Assembly (NCBI RefSeq): GCF_000237925.1
Contig: NC_031496.1
Location: 4,196,650 to 4,260,649 of the forward strand
Length of the DNA stretch: 64,000 nt
Direction of reading: 5' to 3'
From: Schistosoma mansoni
Taxonomy: Eukaryota > Platyhelminthes > Trematoda > Strigeidida > Schistosomatidae
The translations under genes were made by a program, and so were the position numbers. Below are positions 11,423 to 23,725 of this stretch, piece by piece; the first letter of the stretch is position 1; each line of letters opens with the position of its first letter. Below the pieces are notes generated by a model that did no database searches, had not been told where the DNA came from, and saw only the letters and a list, made by a program, of their open reading frames with translations.

Positions 11423-11972
11423 AAGTATTTTATCAGCCCCCAAATGCCCTGGTACGACTGAGAGTGGGGAGAGTCAGCTCTCCCTCTCGAAATGCCCTCA
11501 CATGGCCACGCGTATATAGCCTCTGCCAGAGAAGTCCTACTCACTGCCTTCTCACAGTGGCATTACTGTCGTTTACGAAACTGAGAAGACGAAAAGCGAA
11601 TGTCCGGCGCTTTAACCGGGTTGGTGGCTACGGAGGGTCCACCTAGGGGAGTTGGAAAACCCTCATTCCAAATCAATCGTGCACATGGGCTCCAGTATCC
11701 TGAGTGAACAAATGGCGTATGAGTCAATAGTTGGTCACCGGCTACCATGGGACTGCATCTCCTTACGATGCTCTACTGCCTTGTGGATCAGACTTTCAGG
11801 TCAAAGGCTCGGGGTGTGTCCCCCTAAGAAAACCACCTGGTTCAGTTTGGGCACGTGGGCAGTATCACAGCCCTCACACAAATCAAATGAGATTTGTGTG
11901 GCTCATGTCTATCTGGTGCCTCTTTATACCAATATTTATGTGTTCAAATAAATAAATAAAAGTATGTTATCA
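11423..11972 (+). mobile_element. Copy 2 of the ~520-base passenger repeat, full length
   Basis: It starts at 'cccccaaatgccctgg' (about 11436) and ends in the LINE-like tail (AAAT)n at about 11959. Flanking direct repeats 'aagtattttatca' (11423-11435) and 'aagtatgttatca' (11960-11972) differ at one base. It contains a ~60-codon frame and then a 99-codon frame (11652-11951); the second is also open in copies 3, 5 and 8. The inverted copy at 15679-16138 is very similar. Confidence 0.85.
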
Positions 11973-11974
11973 AC

Positions 11975-13301
11975 AATTGTAACTGTCACAGTAATCCCGT
12001 TTGTTTTGTGTGAAATAAATAACAAAACAAACTAATTCGACCCATTCAACCAAACTGACTATATCCAGACGATGACTAAAGCCGTGATTATTTAAGCCTA
12101 AGCAAACAATTTTTATTCAAAATAGTCAATTTCTTTGCCGTTAAGTTTATTTAGTTAACCATTGATATATATATATCGCATTTCTGTATCTAAGGAGATA
12201 GTTAGATATTGATTTTTCTCCTCAGAAAGTGTACTGAGCAGCCGTCCGCTCTAAATCTGAAACTTTGATGTTGTGCCAAATATTTTACACTGAATTCTAT
12301 TCGTTCTTTGAAACAATATCCTTTATGTTCAATTTTTCGCTTAAATGTTTGCTTTTCTTCGTTTACCTTTAGACTCTGAGAATCTCATTACTCTTGATTC
12401 ATCAATATCTTACAGTTATGTATGATGTTTTTCCTAATATCTACTTAATTCTACAATTTTACTCTTATTGAACTATCACAAAGTGTAGCAACTTTGTGTC
12501 TACCACTTTGTTTTAACTTGTTACTTCTTTTCTACAATGAGATTTTCTAACTGTCATCGAAAATACTCAGGAATTTTCAAGTGTAAAGTGTGCTACAGTT
12601 GAGTCACTATGTTTGAACTCAAAAAGAGATAGTTTGGCAATTCTGATGAGCTTGTAACGAAAAATGTCAAATAAGAAAAAAAGTGAGCTAATTTGAAACT
12701 TTTTCAAGTCTTACATAGGTGTTAATCTATCACCTGTCCAACACAAATAATCATTATTTTCCTTTGAAACACGTAGAAGATCATCACTACAAAAATACTT
12801 GATGATAGTAGAAAATGGTTTGCGTACCGGGAGATACTGAAAAAGATCACACACAAAAAAAACAAAAAAGCAAATGAGCTTCAAGAAATCTATTAAACTA
12901 TACTACAATGTTAAATGTAACATAATACGCTACAACTTGGTAAAGAAGCGTAGGTTTATCTAAGTTACATCTTCGATATCTATTACCCAAGTTTGACTCA
13001 TTTAATAGAAGTATGGAAATATATGTGAAGTTATGATTGATTATACTTATAACATAGAACTGGAATATTCATTCCGAAAGTTACTGAGATAATTGTATCC
13101 TTGGATGTTTAAACTGAAAAAACTAACTAATGATGATAATGTTGTGAGTATAACATTAAGAAATGAAATATATGATTGCTTATTTTAACTGATGAAACAA
13201 ATTTAGATTGCAGGCTGACTTAGGTTCGATTTTTCGTTACCCCGTCGCCAATCGGTAGAAAATCAGGTAATTATTTCGTGCAATCAGTATCCAGAATTGT
13301 G
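11975..13301. other. Glypican intron sequence, nothing recognised
   Basis: AT-rich, no long frame and no recognised repeat. The missing glypican exon may lie here or elsewhere in 8818-15134 but was not found by eye. Confidence 0.4.
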
Positions 13302-13808
13302 TGTTATGCCTCGATAAGGATAATGGATGGTAATTTTGGGATCCATTTATGAGCGAATACTATGCATATATTTTTATCGTGTAATTGCTAAATTACTAAA
13401 CTATTCATACTCATGTTCCCCTTATCATGAGCTTCATTTTGAACTATAAACTATTATTATACGATTCACCATTCTTGAGTTATCCCTAGTCTATTAATTA
13501 CTGAGCCCCGTATTCACAGCCACATTTGGCTAAATCTTGTACACATGTTACTTTTTATTTTATGGTACGATGTGGTCAGTTTGACTGGTATATAAACCCA
13601 GCATGTTTGAAATACAGTGATTCATACCACAGAGGCTGTTCTGAACTTAACTGGCTGGGCTAGGCCGAAAGCAGGACCGACAAGTATTCCAGACTGCTCG
13701 TACGGTTTCGTGTGTTACTATTCCAATCGATAAATTGCTGCTCTCTGATTGGCCGTCTTATCACATCATATGTTAACAAAGCAACTACTCGATCCACAAG
13801 TTATAACA
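13302..13808 (+). mobile_element. LTR-like repeat, family L1 (fossil)
   Basis: About 507 bases beginning TGTTAT and ending ATAACA, homologous in inverse orientation to the solo LTR at 46765-47279 and the repeat at 57323-57824. A TATA-like 'tatataaacc' lies near 13590 in this orientation. No matching target duplication is visible, so it may be one end of a larger rearranged element. Nothing coding accompanies it. Confidence 0.7.
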
Positions 13809-14335
13809 CTAGTACTATGTCAAACCCACATAGGTTATTCTACCTTCTGGACAGATTAATTTATTCATTCTTCTGAAGCCACATTTTGACCTTGTTGATT
13901 ATCTGCTTATTGATCCTAACTGTTTCTATATGATCGTATGTATGTTAATTGCTTACTCAAATCATCACGTGTCTGTAACTCATTTTGTCTGAATGTAAAT
14001 ATTGAGTCACGCTTGATCAAAATGAGTTGTCTTACTCACCATCCCTACTGCTGTGGGGAGTAGTGTAACGTCGTGTACTATATTACACCTACATAGTTTA
14101 TTCTAGTTTCTGGACAAGCCAATTCACCTATAATGTTATGAGTCATATTTTGATCTTGTTAATTATTCCCTTATTGACCTTGACTATATTTTTTATATGA
14201 GCGCATGTGTATGCACATTTCGTACCTTATTCATCGCATGTCTGTCATTCATTTTTGTCTGACTATAAATGTTGATTAATGCTTGCTCATAGCGAGTTGG
14301 CTTCCCAGCCATCTCCACTATGCGTCATCTTTCCT
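13809..14335. repeat. Diverged tandem duplication, ~263-base unit
   Basis: Two related units (from about 13811 and 14074) share 'ttattcta', 'ctggaca', 'attttga-cttgtt', 'cattttgtctga' and 'gagttg-ctt' in the same order. They directly follow the L1 LTR-like repeat. Their origin is unknown; an old LTR pair or a satellite-like duplication are both possible. Confidence 0.55.
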
Positions 14336-15134
14336 TCGCTTACTTACATTTGCTAGTGTGCTCACTGCCTTCTAGCCTATGTTATTGGTCAATAAAAATG
14401 TAGTTGCTGTTTCCCTTTGTCTTCTGATATTATACACCGTTCAGATTGTTATAATAACGGTTATCAAGACGATCGATTAGCGAAGCACGCCACTACACTG
14501 CGCACCATTTTGTTTCGTTTCGTTTCCCTCACTTTATCTCTCTGATTGTCTGTTGGGGTCAATGAGTGTATACAACATACATAATCAAAATTTATTCTGG
14601 TATTTGACTTATTTTATTTCGCCATTCTCTAACGTGAATTGAGTCGATAAAAATACATGAGGGTTGACAGCATGTATATTTCGATAATAATCAGCATATG
14701 GTTTAACTGGAGCCAGATATGGGGGCTACTAAACGCCTCCTAGCGGACCCCGCTTTCATTTATTATACATACACAAATCCCGATCATTTTTTACCACTTA
14801 ACAGTTGGGCTTATCTCAAACTGCAAGAAAGTACTAGTATATAAAAGATTATAGACATACTATGATGATAAATGCAAGCAAGCACATCTACTTGATGTAA
14901 GACATGTTGGTTACTACCAAGCATCGCATTCAAAGCAAAGTATAATCAGGTTTCATTCTGTTTAACCTAAGGATCACAAAACCTTTTATTAGTAAGCAGG
15001 AACAAAGCATTGTCATAAATACCGTATGATGATGATGATATCGTAAACACTTTTTCTAATTCGTATCTACGCCATAAAAAACGCAAGACATTTATATATG
15101 CATATATACAAAAAATATTTGTGCATGTGCATAC

Positions 15135-15332
15135 CTTGTTATGAATACTGTCCGCCCACGATTTCAGCATATCATAATTGCCATAAACATAAGGATGTTT
15201 GTAATCCTGACCTACGACATCATGATCAACAAATACAAACTCCTGTTGTCGTCGTTGCCTATAATCAGTCCTGGGAAGAAATGACTGATGCTCTTTTGAG
15301 TTTTCTAATAAACAGTCATTGAAAAATTCATC
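15135..15332 (-). CDS. Glypican, exon after the 'SDAIMNLQ' exon
   Basis: 198-base phase-0 exon. The acceptor is 'atttgtatag' with the exon starting at 15332; the donor is GTATGC after 15135. It reads DEFFNDCLLENSKEH at its start; joined to the previous exon this gives the '...F--C' spacing that follows the 'SDAIMNLQ' helix in glypicans. Phase 0 matches the end of the exon at 18667-18797. The remainder (EFVFVDHDVV, MLKSWADSIHNK) is not strongly conserved. Confidence 0.65.
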
Positions 15333-15670
15333 CTATACAAATAGTATAGATTTAAAAACTAAAACACTTAAAACCCAAAAAAATTAAATACGTAGTACAA
15401 GTAATCTTATATATATATTAGAGGTATTGGTTGAATTTAGGTGGCAAACAACAAAAGCAAAGAGATTAGATGCCTTTGAAGTGTAACAAGCCGGTTGCTG
15501 AGAATACGTTTAGCTTTTAAAGTATTCATATATTCTGTGTATTTTGGATAAAAAACGATCAACGACTATTAGTTAGTAAACTGATAATAGTTAATATAGT
15601 CCATTACACCACAAGCGAATTACCATGACAAATTAACTTATCAATAACCGTATATTGGAGATGCATAAAC

Positions 15671-16146
15671 GACTGACTTATTTATTTATTTATTTGAACA
15701 CATAAATATTGGTATAAAGAGGCACCAGATAGACATGAGCCACACAAATCTCATTTGATTTGTGTGAGGGCTGTGATACTGCCCACGTGCCCAAAATGAA
15801 GCAGGTGGTTTTCTTAGGGGGACACACCCCGAGCCTTTGACCTGAAAGTTTGATCCACAAGGCAGTAGAGCATCGTAAGGAGATGCAGTCCCATGGTAGC
15901 CGGTGACCAACTATTGACTCATACGCCATTTGTTCACTCAGGATACTGGAGCCCATGTGCACGATTGATTTGGAATGAGGGTTTTCCAACTCCCCTAGGT
16001 GGACCCTCCGTAGCCACCAACCCGGTTAAAGCGCCGGACATTCGCTTTTCGTCTTCTCAATTTCGTAAATATCAATGATGCCACGAGAAGGCAGTGAGTA
16101 GGACTTCTCTGGCAGAGGCTATATACGCGTGGCCATATGACTGACT
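15671..16146 (-). mobile_element. Copy 3 of the ~520-base passenger repeat, 5'-truncated
   Basis: Minus-strand copy keeping the LINE-like tail (15679 onward) and truncated at its 5' end at about 16138. The direct repeat 'gactgact' at 15671-15678 and 16139-16146 bounds it exactly at the truncation point, showing that the truncation happened during insertion, as in LINE-driven target-primed reverse transcription. Confidence 0.88.
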
Positions 16147-16920
16147 GGTCCAAAGTTAAACAAAGCTTCTAACTTAGATGATACGGTATACAACTTGTGG
16201 ATAAATAAGAGATTTTGAAAAACGATATTACATGAAGAAATATGATGTTAAATGCTTTTTCACAAAATCACGCTGCTTAAAGTTGTAAGAAGTAGTTTAT
16301 TGGTCCTTCAAAAAAAAACTTGAACCACTAAGTAAGCAACACTCGGGATATCATGAAAATGAACTGAAGAAAAAATTGCTCCTTGAATTATCTATAGCAA
16401 TTAGTATTATCAATAATTTTTTATGGTGGAAACCATGTACGTTTTCACTCGATTATTTAGGATGATAACATATGTAAGATAGTGAGTATAAAGATTTTCC
16501 TCTCCGAAATGGTAATTTTTGCTTGACGCACCGGAGGAATGATATCTACCAACGATGTACAAGTAAAGATCAAACAGGAAGGTTGCCTAATGAAGCGTTT
16601 AACCTAAATACAATTATATGTTTAATATACGTAAACGCCTGATTACTCCTATTTCAAAGAATGGTGTTGACCTAGGTGGGAGGGAGGGATAAAAAAAGTA
16701 TTTAGTGACCATGTAGAAGTAAAAATATATTTAATTTTCTTGATGAACTATCCATAACTAGAATAAGAGGTATAGCAAATTTGATTATCCTGGTTAATTT
16801 AAAGATATCACTTAACATTATATCTAAAAGCTGAGCACATGTTGATAGGTGTATTAAATCAAACCGTAATTAAAAATACGTACATGATATGTCAACAACT
16901 GTGTGCATGGTCATGTTCTA
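16147..16920. other. Glypican intron sequence, nothing recognised
   Basis: AT-rich sequence without a supported frame or known repeat. Confidence 0.4.
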
Positions 16921-17451
16921 GGCTAAATTTTATTTTATTTAAACACATAAATATTGGTACAAGAAAGCACCAGATATATACGCGCTACACAAATCTCATT
17001 TGATTTGTGTGAGGGCTGTGATACTGCCCACGTGCCCAAACTGAAGCAGGTGGTTTTCTTAGGAGCCTACACCCTGAGTCTTTGACCTGAAAGTCTGATC
17101 CACAAGGCAGTGGAGCATCGTAAGGAGATGCAGTCCCATGGTAGCCGGTGACCAACTATTGACTCATACGCCATTTGTTCACTCAGGATACTGGAGCCCA
17201 TGTGCACGATTGATTTGGAATGAGGGTTTTCCAACTCCCCTAGGTGGACCCTCCGTAGCCACCAACCCGGTTAAAGCGCCGGACATTCGCTTTTCGTCTT
17301 CTCAATTTCGTAAATAACAATGATGCCACGAGAAGGCAGTGAGTAGGACTTCTCTGGCAGAGGCTATATACGCGTGGCCATGTGAGAGCATTTCAGGAGG
17401 GAGAGCTGACTCTCCCCACTCTCGGCCGTACTAGGACATTTGGGGGCTAAA
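16921..17451 (-). mobile_element. Copy 4 of the ~520-base passenger repeat, full length
   Basis: Minus-strand copy from the tail (about 16928) to the usual 5' boundary 'catttgggg' (about 17444). The direct repeat 'ggctaaa' lies at 16921-16927 and 17445-17451. It is the most similar in sequence to copy 3, which lies 0.8 kb away in the same orientation. Confidence 0.87.
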
Positions 17452-18666
17452 AGCTATATCTATCGTAATAACCTTGCTTGCTTGGGTAGTGTTTGAAGTC
17501 AGGTATTCAAGACTCAGAGTATATTATAATTTAGTCCACGAACAAATAAAAGGTTCGGCTAGAATTTTGTACCACAACAATGTAACCATTATACAATAAG
17601 AACAAAAATTTAAAAAAAAGGAAGATTGAATATAACATGCTAAACCAATACTTACGTTTGGATCGAAGAATGATTAGCGTCTTTATTGTGTATTAATACG
17701 GAAAATCACGTATGTTGGTCTAGTGGGACTAATCGATTCATAAGAAGTTAGTCTTATAAATTTATGCTCGTCAAATGGCAAATGACATATTTGGACAACC
17801 TGGTTAGCTTTATTTTTTATCTAATCAATGTCTAAGACCTGTCTCGGCGATTAACATTTGTCATCTTTGAATAACCTAGAGTATTTATAATATCTTGCTT
17901 TCAATTTATTCAAACTAAGATGATGTATATTGGTAGATTAAATACAGCTAGGTAGGAGCATAACAATGGTACTATAGATTTTTGAATAAATATCATCTTG
18001 AGCTCACTTAACGACTTACAATTGATCATGGATACGTTTAATAGAACCATATATTATTGATCTACAGAAGTAGATACACTAAAAAGTTTATAAAGCCTAT
18101 TTGTTATTTAGACATCAAAAAAGCTGTCATATATGATTTGCTTTAACAACAATGGAAAAATTGTCGTGTTCCTCAGAGCCTATTTGAAGAAACGATACAA
18201 AACGCTTCTACCAACGAGAGTAAAGTTGATAAAACCTGATTCACATAAACTGCACAACAATGTAAAGGATGATGAATTGCCAATTAATAAACGTGTTAGG
18301 AGTGAGCAAACAAACAAACAAAAACACTTTTTCCAAGAACCTCAGGATAATGTTTGATTGAAAATCATATAGGGGAAAACAGGCTTAGGAATTATGAATT
18401 AACCGGATAGCTCTAAAACACTAAGTTTGAAGAGGTATAAAACTTTTGATGCAATGATGTACATCAGGAATTAAATTTAGTGATCCAAGTACTCAGATTT
18501 GAGCTGTACTGCGTTGAAGGTTAGTGATAAAACTCTGTATACTACACCGAAGGAAGTGGACCACGATCAGTGGTCAAAATTCAGTTGCTTAAATGATGAA
18601 ATCACCAAGTTAATTTCAACATACCATAGAATTACTGAAAAAACTCTGAATAACACGTAAACTTAC
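17452..18666. other. Glypican intron sequence, nothing recognised
   Basis: A 74-codon plus-strand frame at 18133-18357 has no visible domain or splice context and is not called. Confidence 0.4.
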
Positions 18667-18797
18667 AGATTGATCCAGTCGAAAGAGTATAGTTTGAAGA
18701 TTCATAATAGCATCAGATATATGTATTTGTAATGGTCGAATAACCTGGGGGAAAATTTTGGAGTCTTTTAAACGTTCAGCAACACGAACAATCTGAT
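18667..18797 (-). CDS. Glypican, 'SDAIMNLQ' exon
   Basis: 131-base exon with a strong acceptor ('ttatttttccag', exon starts at 18797) and donor (GTAAGT after 18667). It encodes QIVRVAERL, then IRPLQIHISDAIMNLQ. The ISDAIMNLQ block is one of the most recognisable glypican motifs (vertebrate proteins have KISDAIMNMQ or KISEAISNMQ). It begins by completing a codon (phase 1), matching the end of the exon at 22135-22300, and ends in phase 0. Confidence 0.9.
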
Positions 18798-18999
18798 CTG
18801 GAAAAATAAGGTGGATTTCACTTACTTTAAGCTTAAAAATAGGGTGGTGTGGAAAGAACGGTTTTATTGGAACATTTTTAATAGATAATATGCGGTATGT
18901 AATAGGAATGAAACGACGATTCGCATAAGTTGACAAAACACTCTAAGTCAATGTTAGCCAATATGACTCAACATAAAATCAACCATTTACACTACAAGA

Positions 19000-19000
<1 letters not shown>

Positions 19001-19076
<76 letters not shown>
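19001..19076. repeat. (TA)n(GA)n compound microsatellite
   Basis: About 25 TA units run directly into about 12 GA units. Confidence 0.95.
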
Positions 19077-19369
19077 CGTAGTAACAGTATCAGTGGTAGT
19101 ATAAAACGTAAGACGCAGAGGATATGACTCGAGAATTAAGAATGAGTCTGTGGGATGGAAAAGTATAAGATAATTTCAGGACCTCAGATATGAGGGATGA
19201 CGAAAAATGCATGCATCTGCTACAATGACTGGTTCTGAGCTGCTACACAATATATCCAACCATTGGTTACCATAATAACGTAGATCCCAATCAAGTAATC
19301 TATGTTCACTAACATGGCTTCAGCATGCAGCTAATGACTTCATAGACTAATGATGCGTTATGATTTGAG

Positions 19370-19600
19370 CGATCCTAGCAAGGGCCGCATTCCTACAGTT
19401 AAAGAACATATGGAAATCAAAACAACTGTCAACCAATAACAAAGTAAGAATCTTTAATACGAACGTCAAGACTGCCCTACTGTACGGAGCTGAAACTTGC
19501 AGAACTACCACAACGATCAGCAAAAATGCACAAGTATTTATAAGCATTTGTTTATGCAAGATACTCAATGTCTGTTGGTCGGATACCATCAGCCCCAACC
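19370..19600 (+). mobile_element. RTE-like LINE fragment, reverse transcriptase tail
   Basis: Matches the end of the reverse transcriptase region seen at 54400-54600 ('aagaacatatgg', 'aaacaactgtcaac', 'aatacgaacgtcaag'). Truncated at both ends. Confidence 0.75.
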
Positions 19601-20620
19601 GTTGCTGCTATCTTGACGTGGCGGTCGAGCTTGCCTATCTTGACGAACCAATCGAGCTATACTGGCTGGAACAATCGTTCCTCAAGGTCCTACCATGCCA
19701 GACAGGTCGGTTGAAGAGCGGCAAACCAAGGTCCGAAGGCGAAGTCGTACTGATGACTGTACAGAGGTGTGACAGCAGTAAGGTGTTTCCTTCAGACAAC
19801 CAGCATAACAGCGATGCTGCCTTCCCACAAGGAGGGGTGGGGTTAGAAAAGGTCGACCCTAAGATGTACACCTCGCCTCATACCAAAAATATCCGTCTCC
19901 TGCGGTAAGGTTACAACAAGTACGGAGCTAACACAAGAATTACTCACAAAAAGGTCGTATGTGACCGACCTCAAGCAGTTGTCCCTTGGGCACTGCGGTC
20001 ACGCTCTCAGGTCATTAAGACCACTTCTAATTCAATTTCTTTTTCAGGTACCTCTAGAAGAACCCTTCCATGGTGTGGGCAACCGGGAAGTGATAACTGC
20101 TCTCATACCTCTAACAGCACTCAAGATCGCTGTATTCATAATCAGTCTCCTTCTTCAATTCCTATTACTCCTCCTACCTCGACTTTCAACACTAAACTTC
20201 CTCTTTCGGATTCCTCCTCAAGTGTTACCATGACCAACGATTCTAGTGCGCAAAACACTGTCCCAGGTCTACTAAAACCTCGCTCCAAACTACACATTGG
20301 AGCCTTCAACGTACGTACCCTATGCCAAATCGGTCAACAGGCCTCCTTAGCTAAAACCCTAGAATCTCGTACCATTTATGTATGCTGTGTCTCCGAAACA
20401 CGCATACAGGATCCCAGTGTGGTCATTCACTTGACCCCACCTCACCAAAATGGACAGCCAACGAAATACATCCTCCGTGTATCTGGTGACCCTATGGCTA
20501 GTTCTCGTGGACTTGCAGGTGTAGGTATAGCACTTAGTACGAGGGCAGAACAAGCACTATCAGAATGGATCCCCGTTAATAGTCGCCTGTGTGTTGTTCG
20601 ACTAAATGGCTCAGAACAGA
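19600..20620 (+). mobile_element. LINE 5' end: leader plus endonuclease N-terminus
   Basis: A leader of about 630 bases is followed by a frame from 20230 encoding an endonuclease start (GAFNVRTLCQIGQQASLAKT, VSETRIQDPS, RVSGDPMASSRGLAGVG, NSRLCVVRL). It is the same family as the LINE at 1926-5150. It is cut off near 20620, where another repeat begins, so no reverse transcriptase follows. Confidence 0.85.
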
Positions 20621-20835
20621 GAGTAATTGTGATGGTAATAAAAGAACGACGAAGATTGAGACACTTGATGGGGGATTTGCAAATGGAGTATTTAATGTAT
20701 GGTTTTCACATTTTACGAAAGAGCTCTGTAATTTTGTATCGAAATATATTGGTTGTTCCCATCTATGTTCTCATTAGTCACACACTGACTTAACTTGTAA
20801 TAAGATACGATTCAGAATAGAAGCTAGTGACGTCG
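20618..20835 (+). repeat. Dispersed repeat R4, copy 1
   Basis: Shares the ordered blocks 'aagattgagac-', 'ttgcaaat', 'tttactgtatggtt-', 'ctgtaattttg' and 'gttctcattag' with 47990-48365 and 62955-63245. Class unknown. Confidence 0.55.
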
Positions 20836-22134
20836 CTAATGTAGCTTCTTGTTGGATTTCATTAAAATGGGATTATCTTACTTAAATGAAAAAAGTCTTT
20901 CTTGGTTGTTTCTTTTGTCAAATACTACCCGCGCTCATTTATTCACAGACCAACAAGCTTCCCTCTTTTATTTTCGCACATTATCGATTCATATATGATA
21001 TTTTTTGCATCTTGTTGTACTAGAACCTGTGCTTATACAAAAGAATAGTGTTTAGTGTCACCACAATGTTAGGGTGTACCGTATCAACGAGTTGAAACTA
21101 CTTGTCATAAAATTAACGGACTGCATACTAACTAGTAAAATAATTAAAAAATCTTATCAAAATGTTAAAGATTAACTATATTTACAGAATAGTACAGACA
21201 GATAATGGCAAAAACTATGTTTCAGCAAGACGATAAGTGAAATTTTAAAAGAGATAATAGGTTTTAAGTCACATCGATTGGACGTCAGACGAAAATATGG
21301 GCTAGATTGATGCCGAAATAATGAAAGTACTTACGAAACTATATTTTCAACTGTGAATTACTTGCATGGTGCTTCCGCAAGATGTAAATATTCCCTTGGA
21401 GACAACGATGCGGCTACTGCTAAACGTAATCACCACACAAACGTTGGGTTTTAAAAATATAGATTAAGGCTTCGGACGCAAGCACATACATCCAACTTCT
21501 TGTGACCAAACTACCATAGCTCATACAGTGACTTAGACGGAATCAAACCTCTCAGGACATTACTATGCATAGATTATTTACATCTGAGCTAATACTAAAA
21601 CCATATTACCAACACTAAAAACTAACTCCTAAGACAATACTGAAGGAACTAAACAAGCTATATTCAGAAACTAAAGGTAGTCAGTATACAGTGAGTCTGT
21701 CAGGGTTTCTTCAATAGGCTGTCTATTATTTTCGATAAAAACAGGAACTTCGTTTACTAAATAAATGGAACAGACAGTTTGTAAGTCAGCATCCAAACAT
21801 AAAAATAATACTTTTATGTAAATAATTTATGAAATATTCAACCTACCAATGAATGATAGCCAGTATTTATCAAAAGCAGTCCATAACAAAAAACATGTGG
21901 ACAAACGACTAAAACAACTATGTCGACAAATGAGAGGTTGGATTACTCCTGAACATAAATTACAGTAACGTAGTTTAATCCATTCATTTATACAACTATC
22001 ATTCACTGCTATCTGGAAGCAAAAGATTTAAAAATACTTTACTTATCTAACGTTTTAAAATTTCGAAGACAAGAGACAAAAAGTAAAGCCGTCCTGAAAA
22101 ATCTTAATCTAAGGAAAGGAAGACGAAATCATAC
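20836..22134. other. Glypican intron sequence, nothing recognised
   Basis: No supported frame or repeat. Confidence 0.4.
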
Positions 22135-22300
22135 CGATAGAACCACATTCAAACTGTCGTTGGATTTTTGAACCATCTTCCAGTTCGACGTTATCGATCC
22201 CACGACTGCAAACACCATACAGACAGCTGCTTGTCCTTATCAATGAGTGTTTAACCTCATTAATTGCTTTACCACATTTAATGAACCTCAATGTTACTTG
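22135..22300 (-). CDS. Glypican, Cys-rich exon
   Basis: The exon runs from an acceptor AG (22301-22302, exon starts 'caa gta aca') to a donor GTATGA after 22135. Phase 0 at its start matches the end of the exon at 23126-23508, and phase 1 at its end matches the exon at 18667-18797. It encodes FIKCGKAINEV and SSCLYGVC, in the position of the glypican pattern 'EC-RAL--M-YC--C'. The acceptor's pyrimidine tract is weak, so the start is less sure than the end. Confidence 0.68.
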
Positions 22301-23125
22301 CTCGGAGATTATACTCAAGCAATTCAGAAATTCTGACGAGACATTAATAACACACGTCACAATTAGAAAAACGTTGCTACGGAACCGAAACAGTACCAAA
22401 CTACATTTTATTTTGGCTTCGATCATGCGACGATTAATCCAGTACATAGTTATCTTATTAGGGTTTAAGCCAATACCGAGATACATGAACGTTTTGTTTA
22501 TTAATCACGAGTTGGTGAATACAGAGGCTTTTTTAATCTTACGGAAGTATCTTACATTTGGATGGATAGAAATGCCAAGCTTACAGAGTAAATAGCACCT
22601 AATTCCCACACCGAGTGGTTGAGTTTGATCCACACTAGGGGAGCCAATGGTGCTATCTGTTCGCTTAAACCAAACCAGATAAGGTGATGCTCTCTCTTGG
22701 TTTTTAGAGGCATACTTGAGATGATCCCTAACTAATAATGTGCGATTTGTTTACACTATACGTCAATGCACAGTAAAATAATGTGTACCTAGTATTGCAA
22801 AGACATTAAGAATGAGGCAAACACCACTTTCTCTAAATAACTTAGTTGTTTCTAATTGTTAATTAATTACTAATGCTATTCCGTAGTCAAGCATGAATAA
22901 GTGCACAAGATTATGGACTTTGTTTAGATTATGGATGCCCTTTGATCCAACGCAGAAGTAAATTTTTAACTTGAAACGCGATTGTTGAAAATGAATTAAT
23001 ATAAACTGAGCCTTGACTATAGAGAATAGACTGAAGTAGTACAGGCACATTAAGTTAGATGAATAGATTGCAATCTATAAGTAAAAGTTTGGAACAACAG
23101 ATCAAGAATGACTGGTGTCGCTTAC

Positions 23126-23508
23126 CTTTGATAAAACCTGAACCACACGATCTCCTAAAAGAAGACCATTCCTAAGAATCCTGGAAGGAGGAAATGCGCG
23201 AGTTGCCATAACTCTTATTATTTCGGGCGCTTGATCAAATGGCTTCATAGGTCTTAGCTTGGAAGCAACGCAGTCGGCTACAATACTATCCGATTCAGTT
23301 TTTACAAACAGCATTACACGGAGTGCACGAATTAACAGGCCATCGAAAAAGTCATCAACCAACGACGCTATATTTTGCCGGTTTCCCAGCATGTAACTTT
23401 CCAGTTCACGGAAGAATGCCTCAACGAAATCCTTGTTTTGATCATAGTTATATCCGTAGGAGTTTACAAAGAGATCATGGAAACTTTGCAATGTTAGTTT
23501 TAAACTCC
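23126..23508 (-). CDS. Glypican, core exon
   Basis: This exon and its neighbours encode the cysteine-rich, alpha-helical core of a glypican, a heparan sulfate proteoglycan core protein tethered to the outer cell surface by GPI; in animals these modulate Wnt, Hedgehog, BMP and FGF signals. The sequence shows LFVNSYGYNYDQNKDFVEAF, then FFRELESYM, NIASLVDDFFDGLLIRAL, DCVASKLRPMKPFDQAPE, VMATRAFPPSRIL and GDRVVQVLSK. These match the family order 'LF--SY---Y--N---F', 'FF--L--Y', 'L-DFF--LL-R', 'C-----L-PF---P', 'TRAF--AR'. The acceptor AG is at 23509-23510 and the donor GTAAGC follows 23126. This is the most decisive exon for the identification. Confidence 0.93.
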
Positions 23509-23551
23509 CTAACATGTAGTCTGGATCATTAGTTAATTTTATGTAACAAAC

Positions 23552-23725
23552 CTTGCAGATAATGAGCATCTTCTCTTAAATTCTGACTTATGTTAAGCCA
23601 GAATATGCGCCAGTGCTCAGTGAATTCGAATGCGCCAATAGACACAATGTTTTTCAGCGAACCTTCATTACAGCAGTCAATAGACTCAGATCCGCCGTTT
23701 TCTCCGCACAAATTAACCACCTGAT
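23552..23725 (-). CDS. Glypican, N-terminal exon with CC motif
   Basis: 174-base exon: acceptor 'ttatctttag' with exon start at 23725, donor GT after 23552. It encodes VVNLCGENGGSESIDCC followed by a helical stretch (FTEHWRIFWLNIS, LREDAHYLQ). The adjacent cysteine pair and following amphipathic helix fit the 'CC-----E--L' start of the glypican core. A 43-base intron (23509-23551) separates it from the core exon; phase 1 agrees on both sides. The signal peptide is not here, so one or more 5' exons lie upstream (higher coordinates). Confidence 0.88.

Noticed and set aside
18133-18357. 74-codon plus-strand frame as a gene
   Set aside because: No domain, no clear splice signals and no relation to the minus-strand glypican whose intron contains it.
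19618-19908. 96-codon frame as a host gene
   Set aside because: It lies in the leader of a LINE whose endonuclease begins at 20230.
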